Shown: positions 1-7,621 of the stretch, piece after piece | Layout: each line of letters opens with the position of its first letter | How positions within the stretch are numbered: position 1 is the stretch's first letter | Source: JAWXTP01 sp044433415 | GTDB lineage: Bacteria; Bacteroidota; Bacteroidia; Bacteroidales; Rikenellaceae | Direction of reading: 5' to 3' | Length of the DNA stretch: 35,748 bases | Assembly: GCA_044433415.1 (NCBI GenBank) | Contig: JAWXTP010000017.1 | Location: 1-35,748 of the forward strand | Translations under genes and position numbers: made by a program | The notes under the pieces: generated by a model | Databases searched by the model: none | The model's input: only the letters and a program-made list of their open reading frames with translations | Told to the model about the DNA's origin: nothing

Positions 1-43
1 TTTCGCACAACACAAATCTATTATTTTCATTCAAATTAAACAT
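1..43 (-). CDS. Possible TnpB (IS66 Orf2-like) N-terminus, partial
   Basis: Only 14 codons are visible before the left edge. The pattern M-F-x-L-N-E followed by R-F-x-L-C matches what I remember of IS66 TnpB N-termini. A possible promoter box TACCTTTG (minus strand, 57-64) lies just upstream. The fragment is too short for a firm call; any protein beginning this way would look the same. Confidence 0.35.
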   Translation of the reverse strand, partial: MFNLNENNRFVLCE

Positions 44-110
44 AACTTTTTTTGTACAAAGGTAAGCATTCACATTTGTTCAAAAAATACGGCTAATTTG
101 GGATGCTTAC
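1..110 (-). mobile_element. Right-hand end of a probable IS66-family insertion sequence (partial, runs off left edge)
   Basis: Reading the minus strand, the sequence from position 110 inward begins GTAAGCATCCC. IS66-family terminal repeats, as I recall them, start with GTAA(GC). About 65 bases further in there is a start codon (41-43) opening a frame that reads M-F-N-L-N-E-N-N-R-F-V-L-C-E to the window edge, which resembles the N-terminus of the IS66 accessory protein TnpB. The DUF4954 gene to the right appears to lose its family resemblance at about this point. An inner copy GTAAGCATTC lies on the plus strand at 62-71 and pairs with 101-110. The other end of the element and the target duplication are outside the window, so this remains an inference. 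Confidence 0.45.
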
Positions 111-1761
111 TATTATGCATGGTTACAAATTCTTGATGAACCTGTTCTAAGGTAATAATTTTTTCAGTTTTGAGGTCATTTATCATTCTGTCAATTTCTG
201 ATTTTGGAGCTATAAGTCCAGAAATATCTACCCAGATACCGCTCCCTATGTTGCTGCTAGGTTGTAATACTTTTGTTATGTCGTCTAATGATTTATAGTC
301 GATTTTAGAAAGCCTATGAATTACGGAGTTGCCTATAAATTTATAAATAGCCATCTCGTAAAATTTTAGACCTTTAATTAAGGCTTTACGTTCAATGATG
401 CAATTGTCATAATAAAACTCTTTAGTATTGTGGTCTTCACTTTCTAATATATTTTTCAATTTCTTGTAACCAGTAAACATCTTGCTTACTGTGTATGGTG
501 AAAGTAGATTAAAATTTATTTGATCTATCTTGTCGTTTTTTCGTTTATCACGAGTTGGCCATTTTTTAGCGTCACGAATCGTTCCGACACTTTTTAAGTT
601 TACTCCTGGTACTAGGTAGGTCTTACTGTGATTTTCAATAAGGTAAGAGAAAGGGAAAATTGTGGTGTCGCAATTATTATAATGACGTCCCATAATAAGG
701 GAGAAGGCTCCAACTTTTGAAGGCCAAAGTATATAGGAGTCACTAGCAGTTTTGGAACCTCTGTCAACTATGCCTTGGTGAATAGGTCATAATTTATACA
801 TGTGGTTACTTTGGTTTGAGCCACTACCAGCATTCATGAATGAGAACATTCCCGCAATTAATAAAGTAGATTTATGGTGAGTGACAGTGTAGGGGCCTGC
901 AAAGATAGCGCATGCTTCACCATGCATACCCATACAGTTTGCAAAAAATAGGCAGTTTTCTGTAGAGTATTGTTTCCCCATGCTACAACCTTGACCAATA
1001 AATGTTTTATCTATCATTGCACCTTCTGTGATTTTAGTAGCACTATTTATTATGAAATCTTTAGCAATAACATAATCTCCTATGTATACCTTTGCTGAGT
1101 CTGTACTATTTATAGAGCCATTTTCTAAATTTGAAGCACCTTCGATAAAAGCCCCATTGCCAATTTTTACGTTTTCGATAAGACGGGTATTGTCAATATG
1201 TACGTTGTCGCCTATTTTTCCTTGGGTAGATTTAATAGTGTTACTATGACTAATTATCATTTTTTCTATCTTTTCAATTAGCTCTTTATCGTTACGGTAC
1301 ATTGCAAGTATGTATGCAATGTGTGAAGACAATTCATCGTACATTAATACATCACGACCACCTGTTTCATTTAATACAGATATGGGAGTTCCGTTACCAA
1401 AGGTCGATTCTTCTGTTACGATAATTTTATCCACATTACATATAGTAACATTATTGCCAATGTTGTAGTTTGCTATGTATTGATTAATGTTTTTTATATA
1501 AGAGTTGTCACCGATAGAACAATTATGAATCCTAGCGTTATAAATCCCTGTTTGTACTAATATCCCTGCTTCTAATTCAATTTTAGAATCAGTTTTCCCT
1601 AAATATATTTCTCCAGAAAATATTACAGCATTATAACAATTAGTGTTGAAACCTTCTTTTACATTAACATTATTCCAATTGTCTGCTGAACAGTTGTTTT
1701 TGATAAGTATTTCTACTTCTTTTACGTCTAGTTTGCGGAAATTTGAGTTTGTATTAATCAT
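70..1761 (-). pseudogene. DUF4954 left-handed beta-helix protein, disrupted by in-frame TGA and truncated at the 3' end
   Basis: Two frame-compatible pieces make up one DUF4954-type gene. The N-terminal piece (787-1761) has hexapeptide-like repeats of the left-handed beta-helix type (IGDNSYI, IGNNVTI, IGDNVHI, IGNGAFI, VYIGDYVIA), then the conserved GPYTVTHHKSTLLIAGMFSF region, and stops at H-M-Y-K-L followed by TGA (787-789). The same frame continues without interruption: PIHQGIVDRGSKTASDSYIL runs straight into the second piece, which holds PFSYLIE, LVPGVNL, SVGTIRD and LSPYTVSKM. From memory the family has a Gly where the TGA stands (K-L-G-P-I-H-Q-G), so a single GGA to TGA change is likely. 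TGA is an ordinary stop elsewhere in the window (for example rel). The last 13 or so codons before position 70 probably come from an IS end, so the native C-terminus is missing. The biochemical role of DUF4954 is unknown; the fold suggests a nucleotide-sugar or acyltransferase relative. Confidence 0.75.
787..789 (-). other. Premature in-frame TGA stop inside the DUF4954 gene
   Basis: The minus-strand codons read H-M-Y-K-L-TGA-P-I-H-Q-G, and the frame stays open for 31 further codons before the next methionine and for 238 codons in total. No frame change is needed, so the lesion is one codon. Confidence 0.85.
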
Positions 1762-2176
1762 TTTCTTAAAATTTAATTATATAAATTTATTGATAATAAA
1801 GGACTTGACCATTATAATAACGGATGTTTATAAAATTTGCAGTTTTGTAAAAGTAAAATATTAAAAATTGTTATGTTTTGGGTGTTGTCCTAATTTGTAT
1901 ACGTTTGACTTTGAGAGTAAACTCACATTTGCAAATATAGGAATTATTTTGATAACCAAAAATTTTTTATTAATTTTTTAGAGTAGAGAATATTTTCTCA
2001 TGCGCTTGTGTTTAATTATTAACAGTGAAATTTCTTGCAAATTTGATTTATTTTTGTTATTTTTGTTAGAATGCTTTAATGGCTTTTTGTGGTTTTTACT
2101 AAAGGAAACTTCTGAAAATTGAATTTTAACGTTTTTGAATAAAACCAATTATTAGAATTCCTATAAAATTGATGAT
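1762..2176. promoter_or_regulatory. Divergent intergenic region between DUF4954 and rel, with candidate promoters for both
   Basis: This 415-base AT-rich gap has no gene that I can support. On the minus strand TATATTTG (1932-1939) matches the Bacteroidetes -7 box, with TTTG (1957-1960) upstream at a slightly short 17-base spacing; it would serve the DUF4954 gene. On the plus strand there are overlapping candidates TATTTTTG at 2049-2056 and 2058-2065; the second has CTTG (2034-2037) 20 bases upstream and would drive rel with a leader of about 105 nt. Confidence 0.35.
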
Positions 2177-4408
2177 ATGTTTACAGAAAAAGATGATGAG
2201 TTAATAGATGTTCACTTTAAGGAATTGCTTAAAGTGTGTGAGAGTACGTGTAAACAGGAAGGAGATTTAGAGCGAATAACTAAAGCCTTTAAGTTTGCAA
2301 ATAAGGCGCATTATGGAGTGCGCCGTAAGAGTGGAGAGCCTTATATTATGCACCCAATTTCTGTGGCTATGATTGTAGTTTCGGAAGTTGGCTTAGGTGT
2401 GAAGTCTGTAATCTCAGCACTTTTACATGATGTGGTTGAGGACACTAGTTACACCGTTGCTGATATTGCAAAACTTTTTGGTGAGAAAATTTCGCAAATG
2501 GTTGATGGCTTAACAAAGATGAAACTTCGCAGTAATGTTGAAACAGCAAATTCGGAACAGGCAGAGAATTTTAAAAAGATGTTGCTAACACTTTCTGATG
2601 ATGTTAGGGTTATTATTATAAAACTAGCTGATAGATTACATAATATGCGTACTCTTGGCTCTATGCCGTCGCATAAGCAAATGAAAATTGTTAGTGAAAC
2701 AATTTATCTTTTTGCTCCTTTAGCACATAGGTTAGGCTTGTATGCTATAAAATCTGAGCTAGAAGATTTGTCATTAAAATATAGTTTCCCAGAAGAGTAT
2801 AAGCTTATATCAAATAAAATCTCTGAGACAGAAAACGCTAGAAATGAATATATAGATAATTTTAATGCTCCTATTATAGAGGTGTTAAAACAAAATAATA
2901 TAGAATTTGAAATTACAGGAAGGGTAAAAAGCATATATTCTATATGGCGTAAAATGCAGAAGAAGAGTGTGACTATAGATGAAATATATGATCTTTTTGC
3001 AATCCGAATAATTTTCAAGTCTACAAAGTTTGTCCCTGAAAAATCTCAATGTTGGCATATTTACTCTCTTCTTACAGATATGTATAAACCTAAGCCCGAT
3101 AGAATTCGTGATTGGGTTAACATTCCAAAAGCGAACGGTTATGAGGCTTTACACTGTACGGTAATGGGGCAGAATGGTAATTGGGTTGAGATTCAGATAC
3201 GTTCAACACGCATGAATGATATTGCAGAGAGAGGTTTTGCTGCACACTGGAAGTATAAGGCAGAGGGTAAAGAAAATGGAGATAATTCTAATGTTTTAGA
3301 TAAGTGGATTAAGGATGTAAGATCTGCTCTAAACTCACCAACTAAGGATGCATCCGAATTTTTAGATGACTTTAAATTAAATTTATATAATACGGAAGTA
3401 GTTGTATTTACTCCTTCTGGTGAAACGAAAACACTTCCAAAAGGTGCGATAATCTTAGATTTTGCATATGAATTACATTCAAAATTGGGCAATACTGCCA
3501 TAGGTGCAAAGGTCAATCATAAGATAGTTCCTTTGTATACGGAGCTTAAAAGTGGAGACCAAATTGAGATTATAACATCGCAAAAAGGAAAACCGAAATT
3601 AGAGTGGTTGGCTCACGTTAGTACTGCTAAAAGTAAGCAGGCCATCAAATCTTTCCTTAAAAAAGACAAGGAAAGTTCTATTGATATGGGTATAGAAATC
3701 TTCGATACCAAGTTAAGAGCTTTGCATGTTGACCCAAAAGGTGATGTCTTCAAAAAAGTCTTAGAGCATTATAAGTGCGCTACTAAGGATGAGTTTTATA
3801 GTAATCTTAGTTTAGGATTAATCGAAGTAGATAGCCTAGATGAGGTAATTGCTCAAATTAAGAAGTCGCAAAAACAGAATAAACTTATACAGTATTGGAA
3901 TTTACAACTTAGTAATACTTTGAAATTCTTAGGTGCGAAACAAAAACAAGAGGAGAAGACAAAAGAGATAGAAGTTGCAAAATGTTGTAACCCTATGCCT
4001 GGTGATGAAGTAGTAGGTTTTAAGGATGAAAGTTGCATAACAGTACATAAGAAAAGTTGTGACGTTGCGATAAAGAGGGCAGCTAGGGATGGTAAATCTA
4101 TAGTTCCAGTGGAGTGGAATTCCGAAAAAGTTATGTCGCGATTGATGCATCTTGAGATACGAGGAATTGACAGGATGGGTATTTTATTAGAGCTTTCTCA
4201 AGTACTAACATCACAATATAGTGTCAATATTCGAGGCTTGTCTATAGATAGTCATGATGGAATATTTGAAGGTACTTTGATAATTTATATCAGCTCTAAA
4301 GAACATTTAGATCGTATTATTGAGCGTTTAAAATTAGTTAAAGGAATAGATTTTGTAAGATGTTTAGAGGAATCTAAGTCCAGTGAAGTTAGTAAAAAAG
4401 TCGTTTGA
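2177..4408 (+). CDS. rel: Bifunctional (p)ppGpp synthetase/hydrolase, RelA/SpoT family
   Basis: This cytoplasmic enzyme makes and degrades the alarmone (p)ppGpp. At 743 residues it is normal length for a long RSH protein. The hydrolase HD domain is intact: RRKSGEPYIMHP near residue 55 and the metal-binding LLHDVVEDT near residue 88. The synthetase domain has GRVKSIYSIWRKM, YDLFAIRIIF, the loop PDRIRDW (the RxKD-type charge signature of Mn-dependent bifunctional enzymes), GYEALHCTV and EIQIRSTRMNDIAERGFAAHW. A TGS domain follows (VVVFTPSGETKTLPKG), then the Cys-rich KCCNPMPGD zinc-finger region near residue 600 and a C-terminal ACT domain. Both activities therefore look retained. It stands alone in a gap of its own and is probably monocistronic or co-transcribed with the small membrane protein 92 bases downstream. 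The start ATG is the first in frame. Confidence 0.96.
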   Translation: MFTEKDDELIDVHFKELLKVCESTCKQEGDLERITKAFKFANKAHYGVRRKSGEPYIMHPISVAMIVVSEVGLGVKSVISALLHDVVEDTSYTVADIAKLFGEKISQMVDGLTKMKLRSNVETANSEQAENFKKMLLTLSDDVRVIIIKLADRLHNMRTLGSMPSHKQMKIVSETIYLFAPLAHRLGLYAIKSELEDLSLKYSFPEEYKLISNKISETENARNEYIDNFNAPIIEVLKQNNIEFEITGRVKSIYSIWRKMQKKSVTIDEIYDLFAIRIIFKSTKFVPEKSQCWHIYSLLTDMYKPKPDRIRDWVNIPKANGYEALHCTVMGQNGNWVEIQIRSTRMNDIAERGFAAHWKYKAEGKENGDNSNVLDKWIKDVRSALNSPTKDASEFLDDFKLNLYNTEVVVFTPSGETKTLPKGAIILDFAYELHSKLGNTAIGAKVNHKIVPLYTELKSGDQIEIITSQKGKPKLEWLAHVSTAKSKQAIKSFLKKDKESSIDMGIEIFDTKLRALHVDPKGDVFKKVLEHYKCATKDEFYSNLSLGLIEVDSLDEVIAQIKKSQKQNKLIQYWNLQLSNTLKFLGAKQKQEEKTKEIEVAKCCNPMPGDEVVGFKDESCITVHKKSCDVAIKRAARDGKSIVPVEWNSEKVMSRLMHLEIRGIDRMGILLELSQVLTSQYSVNIRGLSIDSHDGIFEGTLIIYISSKEHLDRIIERLKLVKGIDFVRCLEESKSSEVSKKVV

Positions 4409-4426
4409 TAGGTAATTATTTAAAGT

Positions 4427-4465
4427 CAATTTCTAGAAGTTCTCTAAAGTGAATTATAGAAATTG
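4427..4465 (+). repeat. Inverted repeat downstream of rel
   Basis: CAATTTCTA (4427-4435) pairs perfectly with TAGAAATTG (4457-4465) across a 21-base loop. No U-tract follows, so it is not a convincing intrinsic terminator; it may be an mRNA 3' hairpin or an attenuator-like element. Confidence 0.35.
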
Positions 4466-4500
4466 GTTAGTAAAACTCATTAAATTAAAAATAATATATT

Positions 4501-4905
4501 ATGGGAAGTTCATGGATATTTTTAGTTATTGCATTAGTAATTTTTTCTATAAATAGAAATAATAAAATAAAAAAGAGTTTAGAGGAGGTTGAAGTACCAA
4601 ATCAAGACTTTGATCAAAACGAGGAGCATGAAAGTAATAGGCCTTTAGATATGGAAACCATATCTGAAATGGGTTCTAATCGCGAGGTGGATTCTGAGAT
4701 AAATTCTGCTAAGAGTAAGTTTTTCGGCAATTATGAAAGTGTAGAATCTATGATGTCTTCAAGAGAAAAAGTGGTATCACAATCACTAAAAACAGTGGAG
4801 TATACTGCTATGACGGTGCAAGAAAGAAGCCAATTTGCTAAAGAGTTTGATGCAAAAAAGGCTGTAATTTACGCTGAAATTATGACTCCTAAATTTAAAG
4901 AGTAA
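4501..4905 (+). CDS. Small membrane-anchored protein of unknown function
   Basis: I do not recognise this 134-residue protein. It begins with one hydrophobic segment (about residues 4-17, SWIFLVIALVIFSI) followed by the positive stretch NRNNKIKKS, which predicts an N-out/C-in single-span membrane anchor. The rest is polar and acidic with no clear domain (EEVEVPNQDFDQNEEHE), and ends in a possibly helical segment with AKEFDAKKAVIYAEIM. It lies between rel and the HIT gene on the same strand with gaps of 92 and 160 bases. The ATG is preceded by an A-rich leader typical of Bacteroidetes starts. It is clearly open and plausible as a gene, but function is unknown. Confidence 0.7.
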   Translation: MGSSWIFLVIALVIFSINRNNKIKKSLEEVEVPNQDFDQNEEHESNRPLDMETISEMGSNREVDSEINSAKSKFFGNYESVESMMSSREKVVSQSLKTVEYTAMTVQERSQFAKEFDAKKAVIYAEIMTPKFKE

Positions 4906-5065
4906 TCTATTAAAATATCAATTACAAGATACTGTATTTTGTTTTTAAAATCCAATATATAAATTTAAAAATAAGTTAGAAATCTTATACAGATTTATAA
5001 AAGTTGATTAAGTAACCAAAAATTACACATTTTAAAATAAGCATAATTTTAATATAAATTTAGAT

Positions 5066-5455
5066 ATGGCAACAATTTTCACTAAAATAATTCAAGGTGA
5101 AATTCCTTGTTATAAAGTAGCAGAGAATGAAAATAACTTTGCGTTTTTAGATATTAATCCTCTTACCGAAGGGCATACTTTAGTTGTCCCAAAGCGTGAG
5201 GTTGACAATCTTTTTGATTTACCAGAAGAGGAGTATAAGGAGCTTCTAGATTTTGCACGAACTATAGCCAAAAAGATGCAAGATAATTTAGATTGCGTAA
5301 GAGTAGGAGTAACAGTTTTAGGATTTGAAATTCCACACGCGCATATACATTTAGTTCCTATGAACAAAGAAAGTGATATGTTATTTAGTAATCCAAAATT
5401 AAAACTTACACAAGAGGAATTTAATACAATATTAAATAAAATTAAATTGTATTAA
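5066..5455 (+). CDS. HIT family nucleotide hydrolase/transferase (Hint-like)
   Basis: Histidine-triad proteins hydrolyse or transfer nucleoside monophosphate groups, for example purine phosphoramidates. The 129-residue protein is of usual size. Visible family features are TIFTKIIQGEIPCYKV at the N-terminus, FLDINPLTEGHTLVVPK in the middle and the triad HAHIHLVP near residue 91, where His-x-His-x-His carries the catalytic nucleophile. One oddity is the sequence GFEIPHAHIH, where many Hint proteins have G(Q/E)xxxHxHxH. It is followed at once by a strong terminator, so it ends its transcription unit. The substrate cannot be told from sequence. Confidence 0.9.
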   Translation: MATIFTKIIQGEIPCYKVAENENNFAFLDINPLTEGHTLVVPKREVDNLFDLPEEEYKELLDFARTIAKKMQDNLDCVRVGVTVLGFEIPHAHIHLVPMNKESDMLFSNPKLKLTQEEFNTILNKIKLY

Positions 5456-5609
5456 ATATTGTATTTTTAAAAGGTCAAAATGAAAATTTTGGCAAAAAAT
5501 TAAAATCAAAAAATAGGGCATTTAAGAAGGTTATTTTTTGTACTTGATACATATTGTTAAAATAGAGTAGAAGTCTCAAAATTCGGGATTTTTAATTTTT
5601 TTATTTAGT

Positions 5610-5656
5610 GGGGTAGACCAGTTTGAAAATTCAAATTCGTCTACCCCCTTTTTTGA
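5610..5656 (+). terminator. Intrinsic terminator downstream of the HIT gene
   Basis: GGGGTAGAC (5610-5618) pairs with GTCTACCCC (5639-5647), with a second inner stem TTTGAA/TTCAAA (5622-5627 with 5630-5635). A T-tract follows at 5649-5654. It lies about 155 bases after the HIT stop. Confidence 0.8.
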
Positions 5657-5690
5657 CCAAAATTCACTTATGTATACGGAAAAATCAGTA

Positions 5691-6122
5691 TTACAATTGT
5701 AATTTCTGCTAAAATAACCTAAAGTAGGGTAGTAACGTTGAGTATAAAAATATTTGTAATATGCAGTAATTTAATTACATAGAATAGTTATCTAAAGTAT
5801 ATTTTAATATTGTAAAAATCTTAAAATGGGAAAAGATAAGTTAAAATAATCTAAAATTATACTTTATACAAGTAAGTCACTGTACCACAGCAATATGAGT
5901 CGTTTTTATTATGTATATATTACCTAGTTTGTAATAGTTTACAGAAGCACAATTAGTATAATTACAATTGTAAAAATAGAACCAAAATATACAGTATTAC
6001 AAATGTAAATCATGCAAAATTTAGTGAAAATTAATTTTTTACGAAAATTAAATTGATTTTACTTTTGTAAATCAAATTTTATTGTTACATTTGTATAAAT
6101 TTATTAATTTACATTCTTGTAA
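5691..6122. promoter_or_regulatory. Upstream array of TTACAnnTGTAA inverted repeats (operator-like)
   Basis: Twelve-base palindromes recur in this otherwise empty AT-rich stretch. Exact TTACAnnTGTAA: 5691-5702, 5962-5973 and 5997-6008. One mismatch: 5804-5815 (TTAATATTGTAA), 6059-6070 (TTACTTTTGTAA) and 6085-6096 (TTACATTTGTAT). At 6109-6122 the half sites are four bases apart instead of two. The last sites overlap the promoter and leader of the XRE gene that starts at 6142, so the simplest reading is autoregulation by that protein. The matching sites beyond the gene are listed separately. I see no gene between 5456 and 6141. Confidence 0.7.
6064..6093 (+). promoter_or_regulatory. Promoter of the XRE regulator gene, overlapped by two operator repeats
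   Basis: TTTG (6064-6067) and TACATTTG (6086-6093) match the Bacteroidetes -33 and -7 boxes with an 18-base spacer. The -33 box sits inside the palindrome 6059-6070 and the -7 box inside 6085-6096. A protein bound to either site would block the polymerase. Confidence 0.6.
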
Positions 6123-6141
6123 CTAATTAACTATTAGTATT

Positions 6142-6609
6142 ATGAAAGAAAGATTATCTATTCTATTATCTGTAAAAGGATTAACTGCTTTAAAATTCGC
6201 TGAGATTATGAACGTTCAGCCTTCAAGTATTTCACACTTACTTTCAGGTCGAAACAATCCAAATTACGACTTTATACTAAAACTTATTGAAAGATTCCCT
6301 GATATTAGCCCTGATTGGCTGCTTTTAGGACAGGGTGATATGTTTAGAGTTATTCACACTACTCCTGTAGAGGAAGCGCCTAGAGAAGAAAAACCAATCA
6401 TAGAAGTCCATGAAACTGAGGCTAAAGTTATTGTTGAGGGAAAACAGGCATCTAAAATCGTAACAGAAGAAGATAGTGAAGTTAAGGATGGAAAAACTTC
6501 TGAAATAAACCCTTTATTCTCTATGTTCCCTCAAAAAGAGGGTGTAAAAGTCACTAAAGTTATTATTTTTTATAATGATGGTACTTTTGAGAGTTTTATG
6601 GAGAAATAA
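6142..6609 (+). CDS. XRE/Cro-CI family helix-turn-helix transcriptional regulator
   Basis: The N-terminal 65 residues form a lambda-repressor-like DNA-binding domain: LKFAEIMNVQPSSISHLLSGRNNP is the helix-turn-helix region (about residues 16-40), followed by DFILKLIERFPDISPDWLLLGQGDMF, a pairing common in Bacteroidetes XRE proteins. The middle (about 70-125) is acidic and low in complexity (VEEAPREEKPIIEVHETEAK). The short C-terminal segment VTKVIIFYNDGTFESFMEK may dimerise or sense something; there is no S24 peptidase domain, so this is not a LexA/CI self-cleaving repressor. It is flanked on both sides by clusters of TTACAnnTGTAA palindromes, some of them over its own promoter, so it probably represses itself. 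Its regulon and signal are unknown. Confidence 0.88.
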   Translation: MKERLSILLSVKGLTALKFAEIMNVQPSSISHLLSGRNNPNYDFILKLIERFPDISPDWLLLGQGDMFRVIHTTPVEEAPREEKPIIEVHETEAKVIVEGKQASKIVTEEDSEVKDGKTSEINPLFSMFPQKEGVKVTKVIIFYNDGTFESFMEK

Positions 6610-6667
6610 GATTGCACTTATTAGAACCACGTTAAGAGAAACTTTAATGCTTTATGCTAAACAAAAT

Positions 6668-6710
6668 AGGGTAATCTACATAAACTTAATTGTTTTATGA
6701 AGATTACCCT
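6668..6710 (+). terminator. Hairpin downstream of the XRE gene, possible terminator
   Basis: AGGGTAATCT (6668-6677) pairs with AGATTACCCT (6701-6710), extended inward by CATAAA/TTTATG (79-84 with 94-99 of the same block) after one mismatch. Only TTAAAAA follows, so the U-tract on the plus strand is weak. Confidence 0.55.
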
Positions 6711-6715
6711 TAAAA

Positions 6716-6758
6716 ATGGGTTAATTTACAAGTATTTAAATCTTGTAAATTAACCCAT
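6716..6758. repeat. Large perfect hairpin between convergent genes
   Basis: Seventeen-base arms (6716-6732 and 6742-6758) pair perfectly around a nine-base AT loop. The arms contain TTTACAAG and CTTGTAAA, that is, the same TTACA/TGTAA half sites as the operators. It lies six bases after the previous hairpin. It may be part of a bidirectional terminator or a further, widely spaced operator. Confidence 0.6.
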
Positions 6759-6767
6759 AATATTATG

Positions 6768-6879
6768 TGACAAATGTAAATAATATTTATAAATTACTAA
6801 CAATCAGCAGGATTTACAAATGGAAAGTGCGGTTACATTTGTAAGAAATAGTACGAAATTATCGTGTTTACATTTGTAA
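6768..6879. promoter_or_regulatory. Downstream array of TTACAnnTGTAA inverted repeats
   Basis: Exact sites are at 6833-6844 and 6868-6879 (both TTACATTTGTAA); one-mismatch sites are at 6768-6779 (TGACAAATGTAA) and 6814-6825 (TTACAAATGGAA). No gene start faces this stretch: the XRE gene ends to the left and the ABC ATPase gene ends to the right, one base after the last site. The exact sites also contain TACATTTG, a -7 box pointing right, but I see no matching -33 box. Confidence 0.65.
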
Positions 6880-6880
6880 T

Positions 6881-7621
6881 CTAGTGGTTTGCGAGTACAG
6901 TATGAGGAATTTTGCCATGAGATACTAAAAGTATGGGACAATCGTAGTTTAATAGCTGCTCTTGGGTGATTTTGTTAGACTCGTGGTAGTGTAGGTTTTT
7001 ATTGACACAAGCTATACTCTTCACATGTGAAGTTATTGTACCTAAATCATGAGAAACCATAATAATTGCCATATCATTGTTCAATTCTTGAAGTAAATTG
7101 TACAATTCTTTTTCGAATTTATTGTCTACATAAGTATTAGGTTCGTCTAATATAAGTAACTTAGGGTCAGAAATTATAGCACGGCATAATAATACTCGTT
7201 GGAGTTCACCCCCAGATAATGTACCTATAGTTTTTTCGGATAAGTGGTCAATAGAGCATCTTTTTAATAGCTCTAAGGTTTTAATTTTATCACTTTTGTT
7301 GTACCTTGAGAATATATATTTATTTGATTGTAAGCCCGATAATACCACTTCTTTTACCTTGATAGGGAACTGTTTATCTATGTTGCTATACTGAGGAAGA
7401 TAACCTATTTTGTTCTCTATGCCATAATAGTTAATCTTGCCTTCTTTTAATTGTACTTTTTTAAGGATTGCTTTTATCAGTGTGGTTTTACCGCCACCAT
7501 TTGGACCTATGACACCTATAAAATCACGAGATTGCACTTCTAAATTTACATTTTGAAGTGCAATCTTATCGTCATAGCAAACCTTAACTTGTTCTAATTT
7601 AAGGATAGTGTCTTTATTCAT
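6881..7621 (-). CDS. Metal (zinc/manganese-type) ABC transporter ATP-binding protein
   Basis: This is the ATPase of a metal-uptake ABC importer (ZnuC/MntB-like). At 246 residues it is full length. Visible motifs are Walker A GPNGGGKTT (39-47), Q-loop GYLPQYSNID, signature TLSGGELQRV, Walker B LLILDEPN and the switch histidine in VSHDLGTI. The C-terminal CPILLVSHGKIPH is typical of the zinc/manganese subgroup. It overlaps the binding-protein gene by 8 bases, so they are translationally coupled. The permease that usually completes the set is not downstream: the stop is followed by the operator array and terminator hairpins. It may rely on a permease encoded elsewhere, or the system may have lost one. 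Confidence 0.9.
   Translation of the reverse strand: MNKDTILKLEQVKVCYDDKIALQNVNLEVQSRDFIGVIGPNGGGKTTLIKAILKKVQLKEGKINYYGIENKIGYLPQYSNIDKQFPIKVKEVVLSGLQSNKYIFSRYNKSDKIKTLELLKRCSIDHLSEKTIGTLSGGELQRVLLCRAIISDPKLLILDEPNTYVDNKFEKELYNLLQELNNDMAIIMVSHDLGTITSHVKSIACVNKNLHYHESNKITQEQLLNYDCPILLVSHGKIPHTVLANH

Noticed and set aside
787..789. TGA read as an amino acid (recoding)
   Set aside because: TGA is a normal stop elsewhere in the window, the expected residue is Gly, and only this gene is affected; a mutation is simpler.
5456..5690. A small gene in the gap after the HIT gene
   Set aside because: Only very short frames are open, none with a plausible start or family; the stretch holds a terminator and AT-rich DNA.
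5896..5934. Additional TTAC/GTAA pairs in the upstream gap
   Set aside because: Their spacing (seven bases between TTAC and GTAA) differs from the clear palindromes, so they were not counted.
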